Positions 13,614 to 25,322 of a DNA stretch of 64,000 nucleotides are shown here, piece by piece; position 1 is the stretch's first letter; every line of letters begins with the position of its first letter. The notes under the pieces were generated by a model. The model was given only the letters and a program-made list of their open reading frames with translations, searched no databases and was not told where the DNA came from. The DNA is taken from contig JALMLS010000420.1 of NCBI GenBank assembly GCA_038496445.1, positions 434,001 to 498,000 on the forward strand, read 5' to 3'. Source of the DNA: Trichosphaerium sp. ATCC 40318. Taxonomy: Eukaryota > Discosea > Flabellinia > Trichosidae. The position numbers were made by a program, and so were the translations under genes.

Positions 13614-14156
13614 TCAATCAATCACTATTTCGTTATATGATGTCAACATTGACTGCTCTACTCTTTCAAGTAGCTCATTCTGAAGGTATACAAGTCGTTC
13701 AATAGTACTCATCTTTTGGTTGAGAGTATGAAACAATTGGTGTATGTATAACGCGTCATTATCATCGCCCAAATAGTCTTGAGTGTGCTCAATGTCGGGG
13801 TAGGTAGTACCGTTTTGTGTAGCTTCAGTTGGTACATAGTTTTGCTGTTGAAGATGAGCTTGCCTCTGCTGTTGTTCCTGGTTTTGGCCATTTGTAAATA
13901 CGTGCGTAGGTAGCGGTAGGGCACTCTCAGGTTCTTGAGGTATCGGGGTTTCATCACGGTCGTTACAATAGTTACTTTTAAATACATGATCATCCAAGGC
14001 TCTACGCGCACGTTTCCGTTTTGCTATATCTGTACACGTGGAATCAAGCCCTTTTATGACACATCTGGTACAAGGTCTTTCATCAACGCAGGCGGCATGA
14101 GCAGCACGACAATTTGAACAAGCTTTTTTAACCTGTCGGCGCTTTCGTTTTTCCAT
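13614..14156 (-). CDS. fungal-type Zn2Cys6 binuclear zinc-cluster regulator
   Basis: A 180-residue, single-exon protein. After the basic start MEKRKRRQVKK comes ACSNCRAAHAACVDERPCTR and CVIKGLDSTC, giving C-x2-C-x6-C-x5-C-x2-C-x8-C, the zinc-cluster spacing of Gal4-class DNA-binding domains. The sequence is closest in memory to the ERT1/RDS2 (AcuK) branch, which also occurs in amoebae. A basic stretch (AKRKRARRALDDH) follows, then a Gln-rich middle (NQEQQQRQAHLQQQ) and a C-terminal helix (LNQKMSTIERLVYLQNELLE) likely to dimerise as a coiled coil. It lacks the long fungal middle-homology region, so it is a minimal factor. Nuclear DNA binding is inferred from the domain. Confidence 0.85.
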   Translation of the reverse strand: MEKRKRRQVKKACSNCRAAHAACVDERPCTRCVIKGLDSTCTDIAKRKRARRALDDHVFKSNYCNDRDETPIPQEPESALPLPTHVFTNGQNQEQQQRQAHLQQQNYVPTEATQNGTTYPDIEHTQDYLGDDNDALYIHQLFHTLNQKMSTIERLVYLQNELLERVEQSMLTSYNEIVID

Positions 14157-14213
14157 CTTTTTTTAGAACAAAAAAAGTCAAGACAAATACTGTAGCTGTT
14201 TTTTTTCGATAGG

Positions 14214-16913
14214 ATGGAAAGTGATGAAGAGAACCCAAGCGATATTGATGCTAACGAGAACAGAGAAGCTATTCTAGCAGCTTCAAGGATAAAAAGACAT
14301 GTAACAGGTCATGAAACTGTAGAAGAAATACATAAAGCGATAAAAGAAGGAAGAGATGAGCTTTATCATGAGATACAACACCATCACTTTCTACCAAAAA
14401 AACACACATGTACACCTTTATCCAAGGATAAAAAATACTTTATCACGTGATCCTACGCGCATTCTAACGTTATAGAGGGTATAGGTCACACTTCACTTCA
14501 AACAGCGCTATTTTTTACTGAACCACTCGTTGGTATCCTCTATTGCATTATTTTGTTTGTTAACGCCTTAACCTACGCCGTTTATTGTGCGTATCACGTG
14601 ATACCAAAAAATAGTTACACTGCAGCTTATTTTTACTTCTAGGGATAGCAAGGTCGCAAGGTAATCCCGGAGCTCGATGGGGAGTAAAGCTTGGGTTTTG
14701 GTCATTGTATTTGGGTAACGCCTGTTCTTTTTTTTTATGATGTTATTTTCCAACTTTACAAAAGGGCTTCTACTCGATAGTTATGTTGTCTTTAAAGTAG
14801 CTGGAACTGTCATTTGGGCAATGCTACGTACAGTGTTCTCTGCATCAAAGATATTTTATTACATTGCCGATAGACCCAATTCTTTTTCGGTGGCTGCTTG
14901 GGGTGCGTATTATTAATCTTCGAGAAAGAACAATCAAACTTTTGCTGTTCCGTTTCAGTCTTGATATCTTTATAGCACTTAGTCTGTCGTTTCTTACTGA
15001 TAGTGTGCTTGTCGGCATAACATCTGGAGCACTGTTAACCATACAGAGAGTTTGTTATGCCATCACAGTGTTGGGTTTAGCGCATTTTTTAAAGAACGCA
15101 CTTGTCAAGTATATTCGTAGTACGTCTAATGAAATAGCTCCTTTAATTATCTAGTCTATTAATACTTATACTTTAACAATAGCTGGAATGAATCATAAGC
15201 GTTATTGGAATAGATTACGAGTTTCTCTATACCGAGAAAGAATACTTCGTCAACTTCTTGCAGCAAATCCTGAATACAAACATTCAAGCAAACTAAAGGC
15301 AATGAGCATATTATCTGGTACGTTTACTTCTACTTTGCACACTTATTAATATACAATTAAGAGCATAGAACCTTCTCTAATGCAATCGGAGGTGTACCTC
15401 ATGTTGTAAGTGGTCAAAACACTTGGCACTGAATCGCACAATTCTTAAATAATTCTTAGTTTGAAAAACTCGTAAAAGAAATCGCAAAACCAAACGCAAT
15501 TACTGTCCTTTGTGCAGGATCAAGACTAGTTAATAAGCAAGAAGTCAATCACGCTGCTAAATGTGTAAGAGGATAAATGAGTCCTACCTTAAAGCAAAGG
15601 CTCTATGGCGGTACACACTAAGTTTTTTTCATTAGATTCTACGACTTGTTGATTTTGATGAGAAGGGATACATAACAAAACAAGATTTTTGGCCTTTTTT
15701 TAATTCTAGATGGCAAGCACGTGCTTATAAAATGTTCATAAAGGTAAGATTGTATGTTAAATAATACCTTTTTATATAATTGATGTAAGGATGAAACATC
15801 AGGGAACATATCTTTAGCTAATATAAGACAAACTTTACGTCAAGTTGTGACAAACAGGAATATTTTACTTCGAACTTTAAACAGCAAAGATGAGTACGTT
15901 TTTTTTTTTCCGTCTTAATTCCTATCTCACGTGGTTTTTTTTTTCTATCTTCAAATTGAGCTCATGGTATTCAATTTAGTATTACAAAAGTATTGAGAGA
16001 CTCACTGGGAGTGTTGGCATGGCTTGCAACAGCAGTAGCTTGTTTATTCATTTTCGAAGTTGATTACGAAAAGGTTGTTGTGCCGTTCAGTATGTGGTTT
16101 TGCTTTTGTATTCATTGTTGTTTACTTCTATATAGTCAGTGCTCTTGTGGCCATATCATTCTCTTTTGGAAAATCTGCGCGTGAGGCGTTTGATGGCTTT
16201 ATATTCCTCTTCGTCGGTACAGAGCAAATACAAAACTAAAATAATCAAAAAAACATAACACTGGATTAGTTAACCCTTTCGACGTTGGTGATGCTATTGC
16301 AACTAGGAAATTTAATCGGCTAGTAGTAGAAAAAATATCACTTTTATCTACTACAGCTGTACGCCCAGGTAAAATACCACACAACAATCACTTAACGCTA
16401 ATTAAGACTTTAGATGGACGGAGAATAATATTAAGTAATTTCTTGTTAAAACATGAACATTTAACGAACTACTCTAAAAGTCATGATCACGTGATGATTG
16501 CAACTTTAGAAGTAGATTTTGAAACGCCCAAGAAGAAATTAAGAAAGCTTAGAAAGGGTATATCACAGTACCTCGAACTATACGGCGACGTGAGCAAACG
16601 CATAGATTCTGTTCTCACTTTTTTCTTAGATATACAAACCAAACTTTTTATTCAACTACATTGAAGCATCTGATCAAAATTCTCTTATCATTGAGATCCG
16701 TGTCACCATACTTAACACTGGATGGCGTCAAACTGCAAGATTCCTTGAACGAAGGAACAACATATACTCAGTAAGCTGCGCTTGATTTCACCTGGTTTTA
16801 GTTTTCTAAGTTTGTGTTGTTAGGTCATTTCTACCGTATCACATACTCTTGGCATAAAATCATCATCCAAAGATGTTCATGTTAAACTAAAAAACGATGT
16901 TTCCGAGTCATGA
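14214..16913 (+). CDS. EF-hand MscS-family mechanosensitive channel
   Basis: Starts MESDEENPSDIDANENREAI at 14214, 57 bases from the divergent zinc-cluster gene. The acidic N-terminus is followed by several membrane segments: LVGILYCIILFVNALTYAVY (14530-14590), LYLGLLLDSYVVFKVAGTVI (14700-14820, intron removed), then LFRWLLGVRIINLRERTIKL and LSFLTDSVLVGITSGALL (14880-15050). An EF-hand loop DFDEKGYITKQDF is near 15650-15700. The MscS pore and cytoplasmic region follow: SVLVAISFSFGKSAREAFDG type helix, FLFVNPFDVGDAIAT (16200-16300) and IILSNFLLKHEHLTNYSKS (16430-16480). It ends KLKNDVSES and TGA at 16911. EF-hand MscS channels in plants and fungi sit in cell or ER membranes and answer osmotic swelling. 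At least ten introns; several junctions in 14450-14830 are approximate. Confidence 0.82.
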
Positions 16914-17264
16914 ACCACTTCTCAGAAGACTACACCAACAATATCTATTGTAAATAAATCCAAACACAGTTAATTTAATCTTGCATTACCCTATCATTTA
17001 AAGACAAGAACATTGGCAACTACGTTTTTAACTTTCGGTCGGAATCTTACGTTCCCAAATTCTCAACGCAATTTGAAGTATTGTAATAGCGTTATCTTTG
17101 TTAAGGATCTTACGTGAATCGACTTTTTTTAATGTTTTTTATTGTGATACAATAATCAAAGAAACAGATTTTTTACATTTTCTATAGTACAAGCACAGTC
17201 ACCACGTGGTTGAAAAAAAAAATTACAAGAAAAAAAGCGTGGACAACGATCATCATAATCCCAA
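16914..17264. other. 3' region between convergent genes
   Basis: 351 A+T-rich bases between the MscS stop and the histidine-kinase stop. One CACGTG at 17201. No gene seen. Confidence 0.4.
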
Positions 17265-20200
17265 TCATGCAGCCTCTTTTTGTGGAAGACTTAGAACATA
17301 TCGTTTTACAACACGTTGAAGATCAGTAAAATAAAATGGCTTTGATAAAAATTCGTTCATCCCAGACTTGAGAGCTCTCTCTTTCTCTTCACCAAGAGCA
17401 TGTGCTGACATTGCAACAATAGGTGTTTCTTTATCAGTTTGTCTTATTCTTATAGTAGTTTCAATACCACCCATCCTTGGCATCTCAATATCCATTAAAA
17501 TCAATGGAAAAGACATTGTTTCTAAAATTTTCAATGCTTCAATGCCATTAAAAGCAAAGACTGGTTTGATGTCTAAGCATCGTAAAAATTGTTTTAAAAT
17601 AACTCTGTTAACATCATCATCCTATATTAAAACGTAAATAGAAGCGAGAAAAGCAGCAAAACAAAGAAAAAAGAAAAGAAAATAATTTCTATTCAATCTC
17701 TTGTCATTACTTACCTCTGCAACGAGAATGCTCACTCCAAGGCATGTTTTTGTTTTGGCTCTTGGTTTACTTGCAACAAGTTTAGGTATTGGTTTTGTCG
17801 ATATAACACGTTTACGCAACTGTACACTCGAGTCTTTATCAAGAACAAAAAACCTCGAAGATACAGCTCGTTTTGTCTTGAAGGCACTCTTTCGTTTTTC
17901 TGGTGAAGTCTCATCATCACCACTAAATTGTATACTCAGTTAGTATCGCATAAAACAAATAAACAAAACAATATGAACAAAAACTCCAACGAACCCTGTA
18001 TGTATAGGCTGTTTAAAACGAGGTAGACTATTGCAACTCAAACTACGTCTCATTTTAGGTCGTAATATAGCAGACAAGTTTGCGTTGTATATAGGCATCA
18101 CACCAGGAAGAGATTGTCTACAAACAACAATGAGCAAGAATATAACACAAGAGTGCACTACAAGTAACTTTGGAAAAACAAGCCGAATAAAATGAAGCTT
18201 CTTTAGATTTTGTCCGTCGTCTCTTTTTCTTTTTTTTCAGAAAAGTGCAGATTCAATCGTACCTTCGCTCGAATATTAATGATGTCGCCTTTTTCTTTGT
18301 ATAGCGATTGATCTCTCTCCAATCACGTTGTTTTTTGATTTGATCATCTTTGAAGGGTATATTAAATGTAAATGTGCTTCCTTTATGACGACCAGCACTA
18401 AGATGAAAAAAATAAGCAAAAAAAAAACATATAAAGCAATAATAAGACCCACCTCTCAACTGTAATAAAACCACCCATCTTTTTAGATAACTGTTCGCAT
18501 ATAGCTAACCCTAGACCAACTCCTCCATATCTCTTCCGACTCTCAGAGTTAGCACGCCTTTAACAAAAAAGCTGTCAGTTCTTCTACTAATTAAAACAAA
18601 AAACAAACTCAAAAAAAAATCACTCGCTGGAGCTCTCAGAAGAGTCACAAAAACTTACCTTCCAATGACTTGAGTGAAAGCCTCAAATATGCGTTCTTTT
18701 TCATGTTCTAGTAAACCAAATCCTTTATCCTGTACAGCAAAACGCAAAAATCTCTTTCTTCTATTTCTCTTAACTGCAGAAATACCTTCATCTGAGCTCA
18801 TACGCTTTATACTTGCTCGATTAGGACCAATAAGCTTTCTTTGCTTTAGAATAGATTTATCCTTAACCATAGGAGATGAAGAATGGCGACGATGTGAACT
18901 TGTGCTTTTCTTTTTTTTAGCTTGAGCAACTTTTGTTCTAGAAAGAGATACAGCGATAATAACGAATGAATTAGGCGGAGAGAACTTCAATGCATTCGTC
19001 AATAAGTTTGTTAATACTTGACAAAGACGAAATTCATCACCCTGTATAAAAACATTAAGCAAAAGCTTCAAACAACATGCAAAAACTTTCACGTGTTTTT
19101 TTTTTTCTTTTTTGAGTTGTTTCAACTAATGTTTCTTTCTTCTTCATTTGCTAACATACCTGAAAGTAGTTTGGTACGAACTGACCTATCTCTATGCGAA
19201 CATCTATCTTACTACGTAGAGCCATAGGAGCACAATTAGCCATGGTGCTATCTATGAGTGCATTCAAATTAACAATATGATTATCAATTTCCAAGCGTCC
19301 TTGCTCAATCTAACAGACATTAAAAAAAACACCACACAAAATATACAAAAAAAAACATGAATTTTGTTGCGCTTTTTTGGGATCTTCACATGAAACAAAA
19401 AAGAACTTCTTCATAATTTTTTTATAGGTTGATATAAACACCAACCTATGAAAAACACGTTACCTTATTGAGATCAAGAACAGAGTTTATAATAGAGAGT
19501 AAATTTGTAGTACAAGATCGCGCAATACCAACAAATTTTTGTTGGCTCTCAGATAACTCTGTACTAGCCAATAAGTCCATAGAACCACTAACCCCAAAAA
19601 GAGGCGTCCTATCAGGCCATTAAACACATAATAATAATTCCAACAATACGAAAATAATAACGAAACAAAAAAAAACGTGATAAAACAAAACCGCGCCACC
19701 TCCAACAGAAAACCCTCGGGCGCGTATTTGGAATTCTTGCAAATAGAAAAAAGAAAAAAAACAATTCTCGCGCGAAAGTGCGCGACATGTGCGCAAGTGC
19801 TAGTAAAGCTAGCTCTCTTTAAATTGTTTTTTGGTCTTTTGTTTACCTTAGTTCATGACTGACGCTGCTCAAGAATGCTGATTTATGTTCACTAGCTGAA
19901 AGGAACTTATCAAACACGCTATTAGTCTCTGTTTGAAATGTTGACTGAAAGAAAGCATGCCATACAATATTACACAAGAAGGCAATACTACAAGTGAAGG
20001 AGAAAGCGGTTAGTATCAAATAAACACAAAAGATCTTCTCGAAGCTTTTTTTTGTAAAAATAAACAAATCCTTTACACTATTAACCCAATCATGGGTTTA
20101 TCAAGCGCGTGAGGGGCTTTACGAGCGAATCACAAGGTGAAATAAAATTTTTAATTCAATAAAAAAGATACGCTTTTCTTGCTTTCCCAACGTATTTTTG

Positions 20201-20997
20201 AAATATCTTAACGTACCATACTTGATTTACTGTAACGTATGGATCAAACTCTATACCGGATTGCAGTACATACGTAGTGAGCGGTAGAACAAAAAATGTT
20301 GGCAAGGCTATCGATGAAGGGCGTGCTTCTAGAAAGGAAGGGGAATCAAAATTGGGAAGACAAAAGGAAATAGGATTTTTAAGACTAAAACAATTACGTT
20401 GTTTTGCCTAAACAAGTAAACGATATTAATGAGTACCTGTAGAAACCTGCGCGATATGAAAGCCAACAGAAGCGCGTATTGACCATACAATAAAATGAGA
20501 AACTTTTGCTTGTGCTATGCCCAGTGCGATGTAAGGTAGTTGTACGATAACTATTGGGTGTATTGTTTTAATTTAGAGAATTATAAAAAAACTGTTTAAA
20601 TTATTTGTACTTGGGTAAATACGTGATTAACCCGATTACGTACCAGCTGTAATATAGCCGGACACATGCGTGCTACAAATACGATATTTTAAACAGCAAA
20701 TGACAATTAATGATGTTATAATCATCCCAATGATACCATACACTATTGTAAACAGTTAAAAATGAAGCGGTGCCGCTACAATTTACCTGCTAACGTAAAA
20801 TCGAATAATTCGTCGCTGAGCGCCAATACTGGTAGCTGTATGATACAAAAAGCGAGGCTAAATACTAATGCGAGGACTTGAGTCTCCGCACTAGTTGCTA
20901 CGCGTTTTTCTATAATATCATGCGTCCCAGCTACATAACGCAGCGCTGTAGTAAGTTTCATGATAACATCGTGTGCTACCTCCTTTACTCCTATCAT
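17265..20997 (-). CDS. membrane hybrid histidine kinase with receiver domain
   Basis: The N-terminus starts MIGVKEVAHDVIMKL and crosses the membrane several times (LALVFSLAFCIIQLPVLALS, IIGMIITSLIVICCL, IVQLPYIALGIAQ and SIAFLCNIVWHAFFQ, 20990-19980). The dimerisation/phosphoacceptor box SAFLSSVSHELRTPLFGVSG spans the intron near 19855-19600. The ATPase domain has GDEFRLCQVLTNLLTNALKF (N box, near 19010), FAVQDKGFGLLEHEKERIFE (G1 box, near 18700), YGGVGLGLAICEQLSKKMGG (G2 box, near 18520) and AGRHKGSTFTFNIPF. After a basic linker, the receiver domain has LVAE/DDDVNR acidic residues (across the intron near 17700-17620), phosphoacceptor Asp in LILMDIEMPRMGGIETT (near 17490) and lysine in EFLSKPF. 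This is an autophosphorylating sensor whose phosphate passes His to Asp, normally on to a phosphotransfer protein. About ten introns. The input signal is unknown. Confidence 0.9.
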
Positions 20998-21248
20998 GAG
21001 TACTCAACAATCACTTGGGGTGTGCATGCGGTGTGTATTTCCGTAAAAAAAGGCTTGTGTGTCCGTGAACAATAAAGTGTGCTTTTGTTTTAAGTTCGTT
21101 TTGTCTTAGACGAAAAGCCGTTAACTACATCTCCGATATTATCATCAAAAACCGAATCTACACTTTACAATGTTTATTGTTTCATAATACATGAACTTTT
21201 TACCGGAGTTTGGGTTTTTGTTTTTGACCCTTTTGTTTTACCTCTTTT

Positions 21249-22676
21249 TTACGTCTCTTTTTCGCTGTTTTTGAATGAGTTATTAACTAATGAAAGTCTC
21301 TCTTGTGCTTCTTTTGTTTGCTCGTGAGATTCACCGTAAGTATTCATTGATTCTTTTAGAAAACAAGTAGCGAACTGTTTAGCTTTAATAAGATCTTCAT
21401 TATCACCATTAAAACCTTGTTTTGTATCAAAGTTTATATAAAAATAATTTCTAAGAGCAGCCAAGTGATCTTCTGTTAGTTCTCCTTGTTCGTTATAAAT
21501 ACATAGCGCCCTCGTATATAAAGCTTTAGCATCTGTGATATTATCTTGATAAAAAGCAGCATAAGCCATGTCACTCAAAGCCTTTCCTAAAAGCGTATTC
21601 GCCTTTGAAATTTGTCTTTTAAAAAAAACCCATTAATCAAAAAAAACCTTTGCAAGGAATAGACATGTACGTACGATTCTATCTCTGTAATAATGGAATG
21701 CACATGAATTTCACGTGCTGCTCCACTTGTTTCATAGTGGTTTTCTTGATCAAGTCTACGTAGATTAAGTTACTTAGTTTGAACTTCTTCGGAGTGTGAA
21801 TGAAAAAATGTCAAAGTGTTCTGTTTTTTGTTCAATAAAACTGTCAAGTTTCCTGAATGCGTACACATCTTCATCCAGGGCTTTAGACTCCTTCAAATGT
21901 TCATCCAGTGAAGTTAATGTTTTCTCCAGTGTCTTTACAACCGAACTCCTTATTTTTTCGCTTTTGTCCTTACAAAAAAAGTTAACGGATTGTTTTTACA
22001 GTGAAACCCTCTTTAACTTACAAAATCCTCTAACGTTTGCTCTAAATTTGCTATCTCTAGTTTTGTTGTAACTGCCAGTATGCTTTGCTTGCCTAAGGAC
22101 AAGTCGGTTAGTATTTAAATGTATTTGACACATGTCAACCGGAATGTCTTTTAAAAGGCGCACCATGGAGTATCTCCCTCAGTCTTAAAGCCCTTGTAAG
22201 TAGTTCCCGTCCTTTTTCGTAGCTAGGTGTGTATTAATGTCGCAGGTGATTAAGTAAACGTATAAAAGCTCTACACTTACTCTTTAGACAACAGCGCTGC
22301 CACTCCAGAATTGTGAAGCGCTTGTGCGAAGCTTGTATGGTTTTCGCCTACAGCGCTTTCTGCAATATCTAGAGCTGTGTTTAATTTCTCTAATGCTTCT
22401 TCATGTTTATCTGAGCTGTTTGTTAGCTAAAGTACATTTGTTTTTATATTGTTTTGTAACGCTAAACGTACTATGTCCCATGAGCAGTTGCCCTTCAAAC
22501 GTAAGGTCCTTGGCTTCATCTGGAATTTTTGTTTCTGGCACTAACTCTTCTGCAGGGTACGCAGCTTTAAGAATCGGGTCATAATCACGCCCTGGTTTAC
22601 CAGCTGGCCTTTTCCAAAATTTTTGCGCTGCCTGTGAGCGCTGCGTAGCTAGGCGCAATCCAACTCGCGAAATCAT
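21249..22676 (-). CDS. TPR-repeat protein, probably mitochondrial
   Basis: I start it at the ATG at 22676 (MISRVGLRLATQRSQAAQKF), whose Arg/Ser-rich, acid-free start looks like a mitochondrial presequence; an ATG at 22697 is in frame. Helical-repeat segments follow across introns: HEEALEKLNTALDIAESAVG (near 22400), GENHTSFAQALHNSGVAALL (near 22300), LRLREI (near 22190), and the C-terminal KALYTRALCIYNEQGELTED type TPR unit with NEDLIKAKQFATCFLKESMN (21540-21380). It ends SFKNSEKET. TPR proteins act as binding scaffolds; no partner can be inferred. Confidence 0.65.
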
Positions 22677-22775
22677 AGCCAAAAAACCGTCGTACACCAG
22701 TTAGTACATTACTAGCTGAGAAATGGATAAAATAAGTCAACAATTGTATTTTTTACGTTATTACGCTTACATAGT
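22677..22775. promoter_or_regulatory. short bidirectional promoter
   Basis: About 99 bases separate the divergent starts of the TPR gene and the 5'-nucleotidase gene, so both promoters must overlap or extend into the genes. No specific element identified. Confidence 0.4.
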
Positions 22776-24115
22776 ATGGCATTAGCACAACGTGGCGTAA
22801 TTTTCGCTAACAGAGCTGTTTTTGAGAAGAAAAGAAAGCAAATTCGCGAAGATGGCCCAAAACGCTTTCAAGGTTCGATTTTCTGATATGATATGCGTAG
22901 TAATAACGTTTACTGTAGTCGTAGCTGACTTTGATAGAACATTAACTACTACAACCTCAATTGCTACTTATGGTATCATTAGTAAGTATGGACCGCTTAC
23001 AGACCACTATCGCGAGCTCATGGCGTCTTTGTATAACACATACTTCCCAATGGAGATTGATCCAACACTTCCAAGGGTAAGGGTGTAAAAATAGAAAGTC
23101 GCAAAGTCTTTGATTGTTGAAAGGATGTTAAAACAGAGAAAATGCTTGAGTGGTGGACGAAGGTATAGTTAACTGGTTCACATCTTTTGGCGACTGCTTA
23201 GTTATCACGTGGCAATCTCAACTTACTCTTTTTAGGCGAATCAAGCTCTTGTTGATGAGAAAATAAATATTAACAATTTCCCGGAAATGGTGACAGATGC
23301 TGGGGTTGTATTTCGAGAACGTTCGTTTATAAGTCTATTTTTAGCAAGACGGATTATAAACTTACCGATTTTAGAAACAAAGGAGCTTGTTGAAGCACTT
23401 GAAACGCGGGATGTACGACACGTTTTATTTTAATCACCAGTTGCCTTTTGCAATGAATTTTACAGCCATCACAGGTACCCCTGCTAGTTTTATCGGCGGG
23501 TATATCGGATTTGATAGAAGAGGTTGTGAAGTACGCATATCTATTGTATTTGCAACGCTTAATGTTGGTTTAAAAGGCAGTTTTGGGGAAGACTTTTTGA
23601 CAATATGCACGTGATATCAAACAGGCTCAAGACTAATCCAGCGGGTACTGTTGTGGGTATAGATGGCATGTATCTCATATTATGTTTGCTTTTACTAATG
23701 AAACTAGGTCCTGTTGTGCATGTACTCAATAAGAATGAGCATTCCATAAACAAAGGAGCTGACTGGTTTAAAAAAATGGAGCATTGCAATAATATCATTT
23801 TACTTGGTAAGCTGAATCTTTCCTTCATTGCTTGATTAACATTAATTGCTAGGTGACCACTTAGGTGATGCTCATATGGCAGATGGATTCCCTAACAAAG
23901 GATCCATCATTAAAATTGGATTTCTTAATGAAGAGGTAAGAGCAGTGAGAACAGGTTTACAAGTTATTCGTGTTTTTTTTCTGAAAGTTGTTTGTTAGAT
24001 CGAAAAGAATTTAGAAGAGTATAAATCTGTATTTGATGTTGTTATTCCTAAAGACAGCACTGAGCAGTCAATGCAATTTCCTCTTTCATTAGTTAATGAA
24101 ATTCTACAAGAATAA
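22776..24115 (+). CDS. cytosolic pyrimidine 5'-nucleotidase (UMPH-1 / NT5C3 family)
   Basis: A HAD-superfamily phosphatase that dephosphorylates pyrimidine nucleoside monophosphates. Splicing exon 1 (MALAQRGVIFANRAVFEKKR) to exon 2 gives the catalytic motif VVADFDRTLT, with the nucleophile Asp and the general-acid Asp two residues on. Later exons have KMLEWWTKANQALVDEKINI (near 23140-23270), FVNISGT-like FTAITGTPASF (near 23460), VISNRLK (23610), VVHVLNKNEHSINKGADWF (near 23715), HCNNIILLGDHLGDAHMADG (HAD motif IV, across the intron near 23850) and the tail SLVNEILQE, TAA at 24113. About seven introns. Possible link to the nearby thymidylate synthase in pyrimidine balance is inference only. 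Confidence 0.88.
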
Positions 24116-24259
24116 GGTGGATAGCCTTCTATCTCTGGCTGCACTCGATCTTCGTTTGTGCTAGCTGTTAATAAATGTACATTATTTTCTTTTGAAACCT
24201 TGCAACTGTAAGCCAGATATTTTATAAACCTTAGTGCTTTTTTAAATACAACAGAGACT

Positions 24260-24463
24260 ATGTTTTTTTTTAATTTGTTTATTGCGAAGGACCACCACGC
24301 TAAAATCGGTACTAGAGTTACATTAATGCATCCACAATCCTTGATGTTTGCAGCAGGTGTTAGAGATCTAAGTACAGAAGCTTATAAAATCAGAACTCCT
24401 TTATACAATGCAGGCATGAATGGACATCAAAAAAAAAGTGGTATCATTTTCAAGAATTATTGA
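24260..24463 (+). CDS. small uncharacterised ORF
   Basis: A frame reading DHHAKIGTRVTLMHPQSLMF then AAGVRDLSTEAYKIRTPLYN and ending IFKNY. The coding part seems to begin after a T-rich stretch that could be an intron end. No domain recognised; it may be a small gene or a last exon. Confidence 0.3.
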   Translation: MFFFNLFIAKDHHAKIGTRVTLMHPQSLMFAAGVRDLSTEAYKIRTPLYNAGMNGHQKKSGIIFKNY

Positions 24464-24482
24464 AAATTGGTTGTTTTTCTAT

Positions 24483-24985
24483 CTACTCGTCTTCAGCGTA
24501 GTTACAGATCATTTCGAAGATATCTGTGTTGCCAAGAAATGGTTTATCCTTAGCTAACTGAAAAAAGGCGCGTAAGTCTTCTATATCGTCAGAGATTTCG
24601 ACGTTGTCCAGTATTTCCCTAAATACGCGTTAAAAAGGTACGTACAACTTGTTTTTGTTGAAACGCACCCAATTGTCGCCCAGGGATCTGAAGTGCGTCC
24701 ACCTAATGCTTCATTTGGTATTTCATTGTCTTCCGGCGCTTCTTGCAACGTTTCGAATCTTTCTTTTGTAAAAGCGCGCATACAGAAAACTGCAGCGCCA
24801 TAACCGCCCATGGTGAGTGTAGCAAGAATTAAATTGCCACTATCTATTTGCTCTTCAAGGTTTTCCTCATATGAGTATCCCTTGTACCCCTTTCCTCCGC
24901 CTTTACCTTTCTTAGAGCGTTTAGGTTGTTTTTTGACAGTAGATTTTCTCTTAGTGCTGGAGCTTTTTTTTGCTGACTTGGACAT
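24483..24985 (-). CDS. small lysine-rich protein, uncharacterised
   Basis: Two exons. Exon 1 starts MSKSAKKSSSTKRKSTVKKQ and carries a dense Lys/Gly tail (KRSKKGKGGGKGYKGYSYEE), then a more ordered part with GNLILATLTMGGYGAAVFCM and ETLQEAPEDNEIPNEALGGR. An intron near 24620-24670 leads to an acidic end: NVEISDDIEDLRAFFQLAKD, then FEMICNYAEDE. The basic tail suggests nuclear location or nucleic-acid binding. Not recognised as a histone or ribosomal protein. Confidence 0.55.
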
Positions 24986-25322
24986 ATTTTAAAGGCTAAG
25001 TGAGTGGCGGGTGGCGTAGTGTTGCGTTCTATTCAGTTGTCAAAACAAAAAAACACAAAAACTTGTCGTATTCATTGAACCATCGTTTAAATTGAGCTCA
25101 AATTTTCCCGCTGAAAACGCAGATGGCCTTAAAGATAATACGTGCAATAGGTAGAAGGTAAGCGGCTTACTAACAGGAAGCACGTAATTGGCGGCATTTT
25201 AATTTCGAAAGAAATCATGTGTTTTGGAACTTTTTTAGTCAAACATGTGTCACTTTCGAAGCATAAAACAAACAGTTCCAACTCTTTATTTTGGTGCAAC
25301 CCCACAACAGAGGTAAATCCTT

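Noticed and set aside
14568-14753. Minus-strand ORF opposite the MscS gene
   Set aside because: It lies over membrane-segment exons and an intron of the channel gene and has no features of its own.
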